Shown: positions 18,013 through 27,549 of the stretch, in pieces
Layout of the letters: the number at the start of each line of letters is the position of its first letter
Numbering within the stretch: position 1 is the first letter of the stretch
Source: Gammaproteobacteria bacterium
GTDB taxonomy: Bacteria; Pseudomonadota; Gammaproteobacteria; Natronospirales; JAJUFS01
Direction of reading: 5' to 3'
DNA: 33,030 nt
Assembly (NCBI GenBank): GCA_029263725.1
Contig: JAJUFS010000011.1
Coordinates: 1 to 33,030 of the forward strand
The notes under the pieces: generated by a model
Databases searched by the model: none
Told to the model about the DNA's origin: nothing
Seen by the model: the letters and a program-made list of their open reading frames with translations, nothing else
Position numbers and translations under genes: made by a program

Positions 18013-18777
18013 ATGCGCGAATACACCGTCAAGCAACTCGCGAGGCTCGCCGGCGTCAGTATCCGGACGTTGCATCACTACGATCAGATCCGCCTGCTCA
18101 GGCCGAAGACGCGCACGGCCGGCGGTTACCGCGTCTACGGCGAGGCGGAGCTGTTGCGGCTGCAGCAGATCCTGTTCTACCGCGAGCTCGGCGTGCCGCT
18201 GGAGGAGATTCGCGACATTCTCGATGATCCCGCCTTCGATCCGGTCGCGGCCTTGCACGCACATCGCGAGCGCCTGCAGGCCAGGGTCGAGACGTTGACG
18301 CGCCTCCTTGAAACCGTGGATGCAACCATTGCCCGCTACAAGGGAGAGCATGAGATGGACGATCATGAGCTTTACGCAGGGTTCCCGAAGGAAACGGCGG
18401 AACGTTACCGGCGCGAAGCGCAGCAACTGTACGGCGAACGCGTGGCGGAATCGGAGCGGCGGCTGAAGCGCCTGGGCAAGGAGAAGCTGGCGGAAATCCG
18501 GCAGGAAGGCGAGGAGGTTGCCCGCCTGCTGGCGGAGGTCATGGACCAGCCGGTCGAGTCCGACGAGGTCCAGGCGCTGGTGGCGCGTCATCATCGCTGG
18601 ATCGAGAACTTCTATCCGGCGCCTGCAGAACTGTACGAAGGGCTCGGGAAGCTTTACGTCAGCAACCCGGAGTTCCGTGCCTACTACGACCGGCATCGCG
18701 AAGGACTGGCGGCCTTCCTCTGCGAAGCCATGGTCTGCCATGCGCGCACCCGGCTGGCGAAACCCCAGGATGAGTGA
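18013..18777 (+). CDS. MerR-family regulator with TipAS ligand-binding domain
   Basis: The 254-residue protein has an N-terminal MerR winged helix (YTVKQLARLAGVSIRTLHHYDQIRLLRP, then GGYRVYGEAELLRLQQILFYRELGVPLEEIRDIL), a dimerising helix to about residue 115, and a C-terminal TipAS domain starting at HELYAGFPKETAERY and running through RHHRWIENFYPAPAELYEGLGKLYVSNPEFRAYYDRH. TipAL, Mta and SkgA are relatives that activate multidrug or stress genes after binding an antibiotic or other ligand. ATG 18013 fits the MerR start; a TTG 37 codons upstream is rejected because it lies before the promoter. A terminator follows. A shorter paralogue lies 1 kb downstream. Confidence 0.88.
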   Translation: MREYTVKQLARLAGVSIRTLHHYDQIRLLRPKTRTAGGYRVYGEAELLRLQQILFYRELGVPLEEIRDILDDPAFDPVAALHAHRERLQARVETLTRLLETVDATIARYKGEHEMDDHELYAGFPKETAERYRREAQQLYGERVAESERRLKRLGKEKLAEIRQEGEEVARLLAEVMDQPVESDEVQALVARHHRWIENFYPAPAELYEGLGKLYVSNPEFRAYYDRHREGLAAFLCEAMVCHARTRLAKPQDE

Positions 18778-18802
18778 AGCCGAGGGTATGCCATGAGCGA
18801 CA

Positions 18803-18828
18803 AGGCGGGTCTTCGGGCCCGCCTTTTC
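18803..18828 (+). terminator. Rho-independent terminator after the full-length MerR gene
   Basis: AGGCGGGTC, TTCG tetraloop, GGCCCGCCT, then TTTT. The stem has one G-T wobble. It separates the MerR gene from the methyltransferase gene. Confidence 0.8.
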
Positions 18829-18927
18829 ATTTCGGATATCACTTCTGCGAGAACCTCGGCGATACCTGGCGCGAGTACGCGAGGTTGGTCATGCTTTCGG
18901 TGAAACGCATTCCATGGAGCGATCACG

Positions 18928-19671
18928 ATGAGCGAGTTCAAGGATCATTTCTCGGCCCACGCGGACAGTTACGCGAAGGCACGCCCGACCTATCCGCGCG
19001 AACTTTTTTCCTGGCTTGCGGAACAATGCGAACGGCGCGAGCTTGCCTGGGACTGCGCGACGGGCAACGGCCAGGCGGCGATTGCGCTGGCGGAATTCTT
19101 CGACGCCGTGCATGCCACCGATGCGAGTGCCGCACAGATCGGGAATGCCTTCGCGCACGAGCGGGTGCGCTATGCGGTGGCGCCCGCGGAAGCGTCCAGG
19201 CTGCCGGAGGCGAGCTGCGATCTCGTCACCGTCGCGACGGCATTGCACTGGTTCGACCACGCGCGCTTCAACGCGGAAGTGCAGCGCGTCCTCAAGCCGG
19301 GCGGCGTGATTGCCGCCTGGGCTTATGGCCTGACGCGCGTCGCTCCGGAGATCGACGCCATCACCGCTACCTTCGATGAAGCCATCGTCGGACCCTGGTG
19401 GCCGCCGGAGCGCCGGCACGTCGATACGCGGTACGCCGGCATTCCTTTCCCCTTCACGCGCATCGCCGCCCCGGAATTCGAGATGCGGGTGGAATGGGAT
19501 CGCCGCCAGTTCCTGGCATACCACTCGACATGGTCATCGGTGCAGCGTTATCGCAAGGCGCGCGGTCATGATCCGCTGGTGTGGCTGGAAGCGGAGCTGG
19601 CGAGTTTCTGGCCGGCGGAGGAAGTGCGCAGCGTGCGCTGGCCGCTGTTCATGCTGGCAGGACGGCGCTGA
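18928..19671 (+). CDS. Class I SAM-dependent methyltransferase
   Basis: The 247-residue protein has an N-terminal FKDHFSAHADSYAKARPTYPRELFSWLAE, motif I LAWDCATGNGQAAIALAEFF (about 38-57), VHATDASAAQI (motif II region), CDLVTVATALHWFDHARF and VQRVLKPGGVIAAWAYG, which is the Methyltransf_11 pattern. The N-terminus and the HWFD segment resemble small-molecule methyltransferases of the trans-aconitate methyltransferase-like group. The substrate is unknown. GGAG lies nine bases before the ATG. It sits alone between two TipA-type MerR genes, each with its own promoter, so one of them may regulate it; that is inference. Confidence 0.85.
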   Translation: MSEFKDHFSAHADSYAKARPTYPRELFSWLAEQCERRELAWDCATGNGQAAIALAEFFDAVHATDASAAQIGNAFAHERVRYAVAPAEASRLPEASCDLVTVATALHWFDHARFNAEVQRVLKPGGVIAAWAYGLTRVAPEIDAITATFDEAIVGPWWPPERRHVDTRYAGIPFPFTRIAAPEFEMRVEWDRRQFLAYHSTWSSVQRYRKARGHDPLVWLEAELASFWPAEEVRSVRWPLFMLAGRR

Positions 19672-19681
19672 AGGCGTGTAA

Positions 19682-19712
19682 TTGAACCTCCCGCGTCGAC
19701 ATGCGGATTAAC
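19682..19712 (+). promoter_or_regulatory. Possible MerR-type promoter of the short MerR gene
   Basis: TTGAAC (19682-19687) and ATTAAC (19707-19712) are 19 bases apart, with the inverted repeat CCGC...GCGG (19691-19706) in the spacer. The layout parallels the promoter of the full-length paralogue, although the -10 is weak. Confidence 0.4.
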
Positions 19713-19759
19713 CTCAGGATGGAGGGGCTTGCGAGGAAGTCGAGTGGGCAGGAGGTTTG

Positions 19760-20209
19760 ATGCGCACCTATTCCGTAACCCAGCTTGCCGCTTTCGCCGG
19801 AATCACGCCGCGTACCTTGCATCATTATGATGAGATCGGTCTGCTGTCGCCCCGGGCACGCAACGGCTCGGGTTCGCGTCTTTATGGCGTCGAAGAGTTG
19901 CGGCGGCTTCAGCAGATACTGCTGTACCGTGAGCGCGGCCTCGCCTTGAAGGAGATTGCGGAGAGGCTGGAATCGCCGCAGTACGATCCGGAGACCGCCT
20001 TGCACGAGCATCGTGAATGGCTGGTGCAGGAGATCGAACGCCTGCAATTGATGCTCGCGACGGTCGAAAGGACGATGAGCGGAGAAGGCATGCTGGGCCG
20101 CGAGTACTTTGCCGGCTTCGCCAGCGAGACCAGCCTGCCGCCGGTTACGAAACGTCAAGGCAATGAAGGCGGCTACATGAACCTCGCATCGCAGCGGGGG
20201 AATTCATGA
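19760..20209 (+). CDS. Short MerR-family regulator lacking the TipAS domain
   Basis: This 149-residue protein aligns with the first 125 or so residues of the upstream TipA-type regulator: YSVTQLAAFAGITPRTLHHYDEIGLLSP, GSRLYGVEELRRLQQILLYRERGLALKEIAERLE, the dimerisation helix, and even the opening of TipAS (REYFAGFASET against HELYAGFPKET). It then ends in an unrelated 25-residue tail. A terminator 33 bases after the stop shows the missing domain was deleted, not frameshifted. It can probably bind DNA and dimerise but not bind ligand. It may act as a competitor or be a decaying copy. ATG 19760 is preceded by AGGAGG; a TTG one codon earlier is possible. Confidence 0.8.
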   Translation: MRTYSVTQLAAFAGITPRTLHHYDEIGLLSPRARNGSGSRLYGVEELRRLQQILLYRERGLALKEIAERLESPQYDPETALHEHREWLVQEIERLQLMLATVERTMSGEGMLGREYFAGFASETSLPPVTKRQGNEGGYMNLASQRGNS

Positions 20210-20241
20210 GCGACGATATCGTCACAAGACCCCTCATGTTG

Positions 20242-20268
20242 ACGGCGGCCATCGTGCCGCCGTTTTTT
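20242..20268 (+). terminator. Rho-independent terminator after the short MerR gene
   Basis: Perfect 8-base arms ACGGCGGC / GCCGCCGT with a CATCGT loop are followed by a T-rich run. A 12-base palindrome GACGATATCGTC lies just before it (20212-20223). Confidence 0.8.
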
Positions 20269-20310
20269 CTTTTCTCTCCTTTCATTTCATCGTTCGCTCT
20301 TCCCCTTACG

Positions 20311-20389
20311 TGACGTCAGACGAATGACGTCGCGCGTTTGAACTGAACGGCCTTTCCCGAAGATGCACGGAAGGAGCGCAACTGCGCTC
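20311..20389 (+). promoter_or_regulatory. Leader of the TonB-dependent receptor gene: TGACGTC repeats and a perfect dyad
   Basis: TGACGTCA (20311-20318) and TGACGTC (20325-20331) recur 14 bases apart, and GAGCGCA-AC-TGCGCTC (20374-20389) is an inverted repeat with perfect 7-base arms. These look like operator or leader structures controlling the receptor, which starts at 20428. I cannot name a regulator; neither is a Fur box. Confidence 0.35.
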
Positions 20390-20427
20390 GCAAAGACCTT
20401 TCCCAACCCATGAGAGGGAGGCTATTC

Positions 20428-23163
20428 ATGAAAACTATAAAGAGAGCGAAGGCGCGGCTGCTCGCGCTGGCGGTGGGAGTGGCAAGCGCGGCCGTGTTGC
20501 CCGCACATGCCGCTGACCAGGAGGACGTCGCCGAGCTGCAGCGCGTGCAGGTGACCGGTTCGCGCATCACGCGCATGGATGTCGAGGGGCCGCAACCGGT
20601 GGTCACCATCACGGCGGAAGACCTGCGCGCGACCGGTTACGGTTCGCTGTCCGACGTGCTGCGTGATTCGACCTTCAACTCGTTCGGTTCTTTCCAGGGT
20701 GGCTCCGGCTTCGGCGGCGGTGCGCAGGGTGCATCGCAGCTGAACCTGCGCGGCATCGGCGCCCAGTACACGCTGGTGCTGGTCAACGGCCGGCGTCTTT
20801 CCAACTCGCCGGCGTTCTCCGCAGACCAGCAGAACGTCAACAACATTCCGGTCGCGGCCATCGAGCGCGTCGAGATCCTGCGTGATGGCGCATCCGCGAT
20901 CTACGGTTCGGATGCCATCGGCGGCGTGATCAACGTGATCCTCAAGAAGGACTACGAGGGCATGGTGGTCGGCGGCCAGTCGAGCCGTCCCGAGGCCGAG
21001 GGCGGTGATGATGACCTGTTCTACATGAACCTCGGCATCACCGGCAATCGCGGCAGCCTGCTGTTCAGCTACGAGAACTATGTCCGCGACATCATCCTTG
21101 CCGGTTCCCGTCCCGGCCTGCTTGGCCCCGCCGATCTCAGCACGCCGGAAGGCGTCAGCGAGGCAGCGCTGCTGGGCCTCATCAGCCCGACAGGCTTCCC
21201 GGGACGCTATCGCCGCCTGGACGCGGACGGCAACCTGTTCCCGGTCGGCGATCCGCGCCGCGCCTGGGAGGCGGGTCCGGGTTGTCCGGAATCGTTCGGC
21301 GAAGACAGCAACTTCCCGCGTTCCGGCATCGTCGATGCCGCCGACTTCGGCCTCGGCGAAGGCACGGTCTGCGGCTATGACTTTGCCGCCATCGCCGGTT
21401 TCACCGCGGCCATGAACCGCGACAACATCGCGGTGGTCGGCGACTATGAAATCAACAACGACGTGAGCGCCTTCGTGCGTGCGGTGTATGCGCGTACCAA
21501 GTCCTTCGGCCGTTTCGCGCCGACGCCGAGCACGCTGGCGATCGTCGTGCCGGGTGACGCGGAGTACAACCCGACGCTCGGCGAAGTCGGTCCCGGCATG
21601 GGATATGACCTTGCGGTCAACATCCGCTTCGACCCGCTCGGTCCCCGCGATTCCTATGTGCACGACTACATGCAGGACATCCAGGGCGGCCTGATCGGCA
21701 ACGTCGACTGGTTCGGCGGCGCGGAATGGGAAATTGCGGTCGGCAACTCGCGCAACAAGCAGGACGGCTACGGTTACAACTACGTGATCCAGCCGCTGCT
21801 GCAGCGTGCGGTCGACGAGGGCCTCAATCCGTTCGACTACGACGCGGTCGCCGAATCCGCCGCGACCTTCGCGACCACCATCACCAACGACAACTACTAC
21901 CGTGATCGCTTCGCCGATGCGCGGCTTGGCTGGGACATCGCCGACATCGGCGGCCGGCCGGTGGGCTTCGTGATCGGCGCCGAGTATCACGACATCTCCT
22001 ACGCCTCCATCACCGACCAGCAGTCGCAGACCGGCGGCGTGGTCGGCTCCTCGGGCGCGACCTCGGGCGGTTCGCGCACCTGGGGTGCGGGCTACTTCGA
22101 GACACTGCTGCCGCTGACGGATACCGTGGAGGTGAACATCGCGGGCCGTTATGACCGGTTCAGCGACTTCGGCAGCGAGTTCTCGCCGAAGCTCTCCATC
22201 GGCTGGCGGCCGACCGACACGCTGCTGGTGCGGGCCAACTTCGGCGAAGGCTTCAAGGCGCCGAACATGGACCAGCTCTACAGCGCGCCGTCACAGAGCT
22301 TCAACCCCGGCCGCGACCGTCGTGAATGCGCCGCGCTCGGCATCGATCCGTTCTCCGCGGATTGCGCCAACGTGCAGCGCGAGACCTTCCTGCCGTCGAA
22401 CACGGAACTGGAAGCGGAAACGGCCACGCAGTGGACCTTCGGCGGCGTGTGGAACCCCGTCGATGACTTCTCCATCGCGCTGGACTACTACAGCATCGAG
22501 ATCGAGAACCAGATTCGCCGCCTGACCACCCAGGACGTGCTCGACGCCGAGTACCGTTGCGTGGTGGAAGGCATCGAATCGTTCTGCGATACCGATTTCT
22601 GGGGCGAGGTGGATCGCAGCAACCTCGGCGGCATCATCGTGACTCGGCCGCTGGCGAATACTGCGGCGATCAAGACCAGCGGCATCGACATGGACATGGC
22701 CTACCTGTTCAACACCGGGATCGGCTCGCTCGAGACCAACCTGAGCATCAGCCACATCTTCGAGTTCGAGACCGAAGCGGTGCCGGGCTCGGGTCTGGTC
22801 GACAACATCGGCTACCGCGGCTTCCCGCAGCTGCGCGCCAACCTGACGCTGACCTGGACGAACGGTCCGTTCAACGCCACCGTCATCGGCAACTACACCG
22901 ACGGCTGGAAGGACTGCCCGCAGCGCGTCGCCGCCGCGGATCCGGAAAGCCCCGAGTGCGAAGGCGACCCGCGCATCTCCTCGTTCACCACCTGGAATGC
23001 GCAGCTCGGCTACGAGGCGCCGTGGGACGGCCGGTTCTCCATCGGCGTGCGCAACGCCTTCGATCGCCAGGCGGAACTGCAGAACGACGGCAACATCGAT
23101 GCCACCCATACCATCGGCATCTACGGCAGGACGCTGTACGCCGCCTACGAACAGCGCTTCTGA
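20428..23163 (+). CDS. TonB-dependent outer-membrane receptor
   Basis: The 911-residue protein has a signal peptide (LLALAVGVASAAVLPAHA, cut before ADQEDV), a TonB-box-like start followed by VQVTGSRITRM, a plug domain (LRGIGAQYTLVLVNGRRL, IPVAAIERVEILRDGASAIYGSDAIGGVINVI) and a 22-strand-type barrel ending in the aromatic AAYEQRF expected for outer-membrane insertion. The late barrel contains FGEGFKAPNMDQLY and SIGVRNAFDRQAEL, typical of the family. It imports a ligand using TonB/ExbBD energy. Several Cys pairs lie in predicted outer loops (for example PGCPESFG, RRECAALG). The ligand is unknown, with no siderophore, cobalamin or sugar genes nearby. ATG 20428 has GGGAGG upstream. It is monocistronic with a strong terminator. 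Confidence 0.93.
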   Translation: MKTIKRAKARLLALAVGVASAAVLPAHAADQEDVAELQRVQVTGSRITRMDVEGPQPVVTITAEDLRATGYGSLSDVLRDSTFNSFGSFQGGSGFGGGAQGASQLNLRGIGAQYTLVLVNGRRLSNSPAFSADQQNVNNIPVAAIERVEILRDGASAIYGSDAIGGVINVILKKDYEGMVVGGQSSRPEAEGGDDDLFYMNLGITGNRGSLLFSYENYVRDIILAGSRPGLLGPADLSTPEGVSEAALLGLISPTGFPGRYRRLDADGNLFPVGDPRRAWEAGPGCPESFGEDSNFPRSGIVDAADFGLGEGTVCGYDFAAIAGFTAAMNRDNIAVVGDYEINNDVSAFVRAVYARTKSFGRFAPTPSTLAIVVPGDAEYNPTLGEVGPGMGYDLAVNIRFDPLGPRDSYVHDYMQDIQGGLIGNVDWFGGAEWEIAVGNSRNKQDGYGYNYVIQPLLQRAVDEGLNPFDYDAVAESAATFATTITNDNYYRDRFADARLGWDIADIGGRPVGFVIGAEYHDISYASITDQQSQTGGVVGSSGATSGGSRTWGAGYFETLLPLTDTVEVNIAGRYDRFSDFGSEFSPKLSIGWRPTDTLLVRANFGEGFKAPNMDQLYSAPSQSFNPGRDRRECAALGIDPFSADCANVQRETFLPSNTELEAETATQWTFGGVWNPVDDFSIALDYYSIEIENQIRRLTTQDVLDAEYRCVVEGIESFCDTDFWGEVDRSNLGGIIVTRPLANTAAIKTSGIDMDMAYLFNTGIGSLETNLSISHIFEFETEAVPGSGLVDNIGYRGFPQLRANLTLTWTNGPFNATVIGNYTDGWKDCPQRVAAADPESPECEGDPRISSFTTWNAQLGYEAPWDGRFSIGVRNAFDRQAELQNDGNIDATHTIGIYGRTLYAAYEQRF

Positions 23164-23179
23164 AAAAGCGCACATGCAG

Positions 23180-23208
23180 AAAGGCCCGCGTATGCGGGCC
23201 TTTTTTTG
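23180..23208 (+). terminator. Rho-independent terminator of the TonB-dependent receptor gene
   Basis: Perfect 10-base arms AAAGGCCCGC / GCGGGCCTTT with a GTAT loop, followed by a run of T, 16 bases after the stop codon. Confidence 0.9.
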
Positions 23209-23212
23209 CAGT

Positions 23213-23254
23213 TAGAAGGTAGAAGAAGAGTAGCGTCTTCTCTCTTCTCCCTCC
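23213..23254 (+). repeat. Left copy of an inverted intergenic repeat around the CDF gene
   Basis: A purine-rich block (TAGAAGGTAGAAGAAG then GTAGCGT, 23213-23236) followed by CTTCTCCCTCC (23244-23254) recurs in inverse orientation at 24192-24240. The 24-base core matches at 20 of 24 positions. It lies between the receptor terminator and the 3' end of the CDF gene. Confidence 0.55.
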
Positions 23255-23258
23255 TTGA

Positions 23259-24161
23259 TCAATCCGAATACCTCCGCAACGACGCCACCGGCAGCTTCAC
23301 TTCCTCGATGGTCTCGGGCTGCAGGGTGATGTGGTCGATGGCGTATTCCTGGGCGAGGTGCGCCTTCAGCCTGCGCAGCACGGGTTCCCATTCCGCCAGG
23401 TTGTCGACGACGACGTGCGCGGACAGCGACACGGTGTGCGAATCCAGCCGCCAGATGTGCAGGTCGTGCACCGAGCGCACGCCGTCGATCGCCGCCATGC
23501 TGTGCCCCACCTGCGGCAGGTTGATTTCCGGCGGCACGCCTTCCATGACGACATGAAAGGCTTCGCGCAACAGGCGCAGCGCCGAGACCATGATCAGCAG
23601 GCTGATGAACAGCGACAGCAGCGGATCGATGGGCGTCCAGCCGGTGAGCAGGATCACCACGCCGGACATCAGCGCCGCGACCGAGCCAAGCAGGTCGCCC
23701 ATGACGTGCAGCAGGGCGCCGCGCACGTTCAGGGTGCGCTCGCCATGACTCAGGATGATGGCAACGACGATGTTCACGCCGAGTCCGATACTGGCGACCA
23801 CCAGCACCATGGCGCCCTTCACCTCCGGAGGTTGCTGCAGGCGCTGGATGGCATGCAGCACGATGCTGCCGACGATGATCAGCATGAAGATCGCGTTGAT
23901 GATGGCGGAGACGACCTCGGCGCGGCCGAAGCCGAAGGAAAGCCGCTCCGATGCCGGCCGCTGCGCCAGCCTTGCGGCGAACGCGGCGAGCGCGAGCGAG
24001 ATGGAGTCGGTGACCATGTGCCCGGCATCGCCGAGCAGGGCGAGCGAGTTCGCGAACCAGCCTGCAGCCGCTTCCACGCCGGCGAACGCCAGCGTGAAGC
24101 CGACCGCGAAGAACAGCTGGCGGGAACTGCGGTCGGCGTGATGGTGGTCGTGCTCGAACAT
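23259..24161 (-). CDS. Cation diffusion facilitator (Zn2+/Co2+/Cd2+ exporter, CzcD/ZitB type)
   Basis: The 300-residue protein exports divalent metal from the cytosol in exchange for protons. It has a His-rich N-terminus (FEHDHHH), six membrane segments, and the paired metal-site motifs in TM2 (LLGDAGHMVTDSISL, with HxxxD) and TM5 (LLHVMGDLLGSV, HxxxD). The HxxxD/HxxxD pattern marks the Zn-preferring subgroup. The cytosolic C-terminal domain has HDLHIWRLDSHTVSLSAHVVV, the usual dimer fold. ATG 24161 is chosen over the ORF start because the His-rich segment begins there. No metal regulator is adjacent. It stands alone, flanked by an inverted intergenic repeat. Confidence 0.9.
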   Translation of the reverse strand: MFEHDHHHADRSSRQLFFAVGFTLAFAGVEAAAGWFANSLALLGDAGHMVTDSISLALAAFAARLAQRPASERLSFGFGRAEVVSAIINAIFMLIIVGSIVLHAIQRLQQPPEVKGAMVLVVASIGLGVNIVVAIILSHGERTLNVRGALLHVMGDLLGSVAALMSGVVILLTGWTPIDPLLSLFISLLIMVSALRLLREAFHVVMEGVPPEINLPQVGHSMAAIDGVRSVHDLHIWRLDSHTVSLSAHVVVDNLAEWEPVLRRLKAHLAQEYAIDHITLQPETIEEVKLPVASLRRYSD

Positions 24162-24191
24162 GCCGGCATCATAGCGCAGGCGCCGCTGCGG

Positions 24192-24240
24192 GGAGGGAGA
24201 AGGATCGCAGGCCTTCACGCTACCGATCTTCTGCCTTCTA
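24192..24240 (-). repeat. Right copy of the inverted intergenic repeat around the CDF gene
   Basis: Read on the minus strand this contains TAGAAGGCAGAAGATC then GTAGCGT (24217-24240) and, after a 14-base spacer, CTTCTCCCTCC (24192-24202), matching the left copy. It sits just upstream of the CDF start. Confidence 0.55.
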
Positions 24241-24287
24241 CCTCTACCTCGACCCCTCGAGGGCGTCGTCTCACGTCTTACGTCACG
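24228..24287. repeat. Degenerate heptamer runs between the CDF gene and ppa
   Basis: The plus strand reads as imperfect tandem units: CTTCTGC, CTTCTAC, CTCTAC, CTCGAC, and, after a short GC-rich step, TCTCACG, TCTTACG, TCACG. This fills most of the gap between CDF and the ppa terminator. It looks like a decaying low-complexity intergenic element rather than a gene. Confidence 0.45.
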
Positions 24288-24289
24288 CG

Positions 24290-24316
24290 AAAAAAAGCCC
24301 CGTTACCGGGGCTTTT
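24290..24316 (-). terminator. Rho-independent terminator of ppa
   Basis: On the minus strand AAAAGCCCCG / CGGGGCTTTT with a short loop ends in seven T, 16 bases after the ppa stop. Confidence 0.88.
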
Positions 24317-24331
24317 CGTTCGTCGAGCTGG

Positions 24332-24880
24332 TCAGAAGCTCGGCTTGTCCGGCGCGCGCAGGTACTTCTCCACGCTGGCGTTGATTTCCTCGCGCGCGGC
24401 ATCGAGGCCCTTCCAGCCGTCGATCTTCACCCACTTGCCCTTTTCCAGGTCCTTGTAATGGGCGAAGAAGTGCGCGATGCGCTCCAGCATCAGCGGGTTC
24501 ACGTCCTCGATGGACTTGTAGTCCTTGTAGGCGGGGAAGACCTTGTCGTGCGGCACCGCAAACAGCTTGGCGTCCTCGCCGGATTCGTCGGTCATGTACA
24601 GCACGCCGAGCGGACGGCAGCGGATCACCGAACCCGGCTGCACGGGCACCGGCATCATCACCAGCACGTCCAGCGGGTCGCCGTCGCCGCACAGGGTGTG
24701 CGGGATGTAGCCGTAGTTGCACGGGTAGTGCATGGGCGTGGTCAGCACGCGATCGACGAACAGCGCGCCGGTGTCCTTGTCCACCTCGTACTTGACGGGT
24801 TCGCTGTTCATCGGAATTTCGATGATGACGTTGATGTCGTTCGGCAGGTCGCGGCCGCTGCTGACGTCTTGCAGGCTCAT
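24332..24880 (-). CDS. ppa: Soluble inorganic pyrophosphatase (family I)
   Basis: Ppa hydrolyses cytosolic pyrophosphate to two phosphates with Mg2+, pulling biosynthetic reactions forward. The 182-residue length is typical of bacterial family I enzymes. The signature [11 protein letters not shown] lies near residues 65-75, with KYEVDKDTG and [13 protein letters not shown] before it and [14 protein letters not shown] after, supplying the usual metal and substrate ligands. The ATG and the MSLQDVSSG start fit the family. It has its own promoter and terminator. It diverges from hppA, the membrane pyrophosphatase, with 196 bases between the starts. Confidence 0.96.
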   Translation of the reverse strand: MSLQDVSSGRDLPNDINVIIEIPMNSEPVKYEVDKDTGALFVDRVLTTPMHYPCNYGYIPHTLCGDGDPLDVLVMMPVPVQPGSVIRCRPLGVLYMTDESGEDAKLFAVPHDKVFPAYKDYKSIEDVNPLMLERIAHFFAHYKDLEKGKWVKIDGWKGLDAAREEINASVEKYLRAPDKPSF

Positions 24881-24924
24881 TGCAGTCGTTGCTCCGGAGG
24901 AAGGGGTGGTCGGAAAAGCCGCGC

Positions 24925-24953
24925 ATTATACGGGAAGGGCGCCGGGGATTCAT
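24925..24953 (-). promoter_or_regulatory. ppa promoter
   Basis: On the minus strand a perfect TATAAT (24925-24930) lies 17 bases from ATGAAT (24948-24953, a weak -35), placing the start about 45 bases before the gene. Confidence 0.6.
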
Positions 24954-24979
24954 GGCGGAAAGCCCGCCGCATCGCGGTT

Positions 24980-25008
24980 TTTACAGCGCATACGCGCAAG
25001 GATATGAT
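24980..25008 (+). promoter_or_regulatory. hppA promoter
   Basis: TTTACA (24980-24985) and TATGAT (25003-25008) are spaced by exactly 17 bases, a strong sigma-70 promoter about 70 bases before the hppA ATG. It lies back to back with the ppa promoter, only about 27 bases apart. Confidence 0.7.
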
Positions 25009-25076
25009 CGGACGGCCGTCGCGGCAGGGGAGCCGGGCGGAGCGTCCATACCAATATCAATAAACGAGGGGATCCT

Positions 25077-27074
<1,998 letters not shown>

Positions 27075-27080
27075 CTGACG

Positions 27081-27111
27081 ACGGGAACAGGCCCGAGCGG
27101 CCTGTTCCCGT
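27081..27111 (+). terminator. Strong hairpin after hppA
   Basis: Thirteen-base perfect arms ACGGGAACAGGCC / GGCCTGTTCCCGT enclose a CGAGC loop, 6 bases after the stop. Only a weak T-run follows, so it may stabilise the mRNA 3' end or be a leaky terminator. Confidence 0.6.
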
Positions 27112-27133
27112 CCCTGCTTTCCCGGAGATACCG

Positions 27134-27532
27134 ATGCGAACAGTACGTGGCATTTTCGTGCCGTTGCTGGCCTGCGTGCTCGTTTCCTGTGCCAGCGTCG
27201 CGAAGGACGACGCGCCGACCTGCAGCTCCGCCGCGGAGTGCGACGCGAAGTGGAAAATGGCGGAGAGGTGGATCGTGCATCGTGCCAGGCGGAGCGTCGA
27301 GCACAAGGGCGATGACTACATGGAATCCGTCGGCACCTACGGCAAGGCGCTTGTCGTGCGCGTGCGCAAGGTGCCGCAGGGCGATGGCAGCTGGCGCATC
27401 GAGGCGCATATTCGCTGCGGCGAGCCCATCGGCTGCGATCCCAGTGTCGAGGAGGCGCGGCGATCCTTCAGGCAGTTCGTCGAGATGGCCTGGTTTGAGC
27501 CTCCTTCCCGCAAGACGGAGGGCTCCGACTGA
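27134..27532 (+). CDS. Putative lipoprotein of unknown function
   Basis: The 132-residue product starts with a lipoprotein signal ([15 protein letters not shown], lipobox LVSC), so the mature protein would be lipidated on that Cys. It is followed by [43 protein letters not shown] in two parts and a basic strand [22 protein letters not shown]. Four further Cys residues (TCSS, ECDA, IRCGE, GCDP) could make two disulfides in the periplasm. I do not recognise the family. ATG 27134 has GGAG six bases upstream. It lies 59 bases after hppA, past a hairpin, and 17 bases before the GNAT gene, so it may form a small operon with the latter. Confidence 0.7.
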   Translation: MRTVRGIFVPLLACVLVSCASVAKDDAPTCSSAAECDAKWKMAERWIVHRARRSVEHKGDDYMESVGTYGKALVVRVRKVPQGDGSWRIEAHIRCGEPIGCDPSVEEARRSFRQFVEMAWFEPPSRKTEGSD

Positions 27533-27549
27533 TCAACGAGGTAGGCAGG

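Noticed and set aside
20100-20242. Frameshifted TipAS domain after the short MerR
   Set aside because: No TipAS-like residues appear in any frame before the terminator, so the domain is deleted rather than interrupted.
20206-20311. Short ORF MSDDIVTRPLMLTAAIVPPF after the short MerR gene
   Set aside because: It contains the Rho-independent terminator within its frame and overlaps the MerR stop; the sequence is better explained as terminator plus leader.
23213-24240. Transposon ends around the CDF gene
   Set aside because: The inverted repeat is imperfect and polypurine, there is no transposase, and no target-site duplication is visible; kept only as an intergenic repeat.
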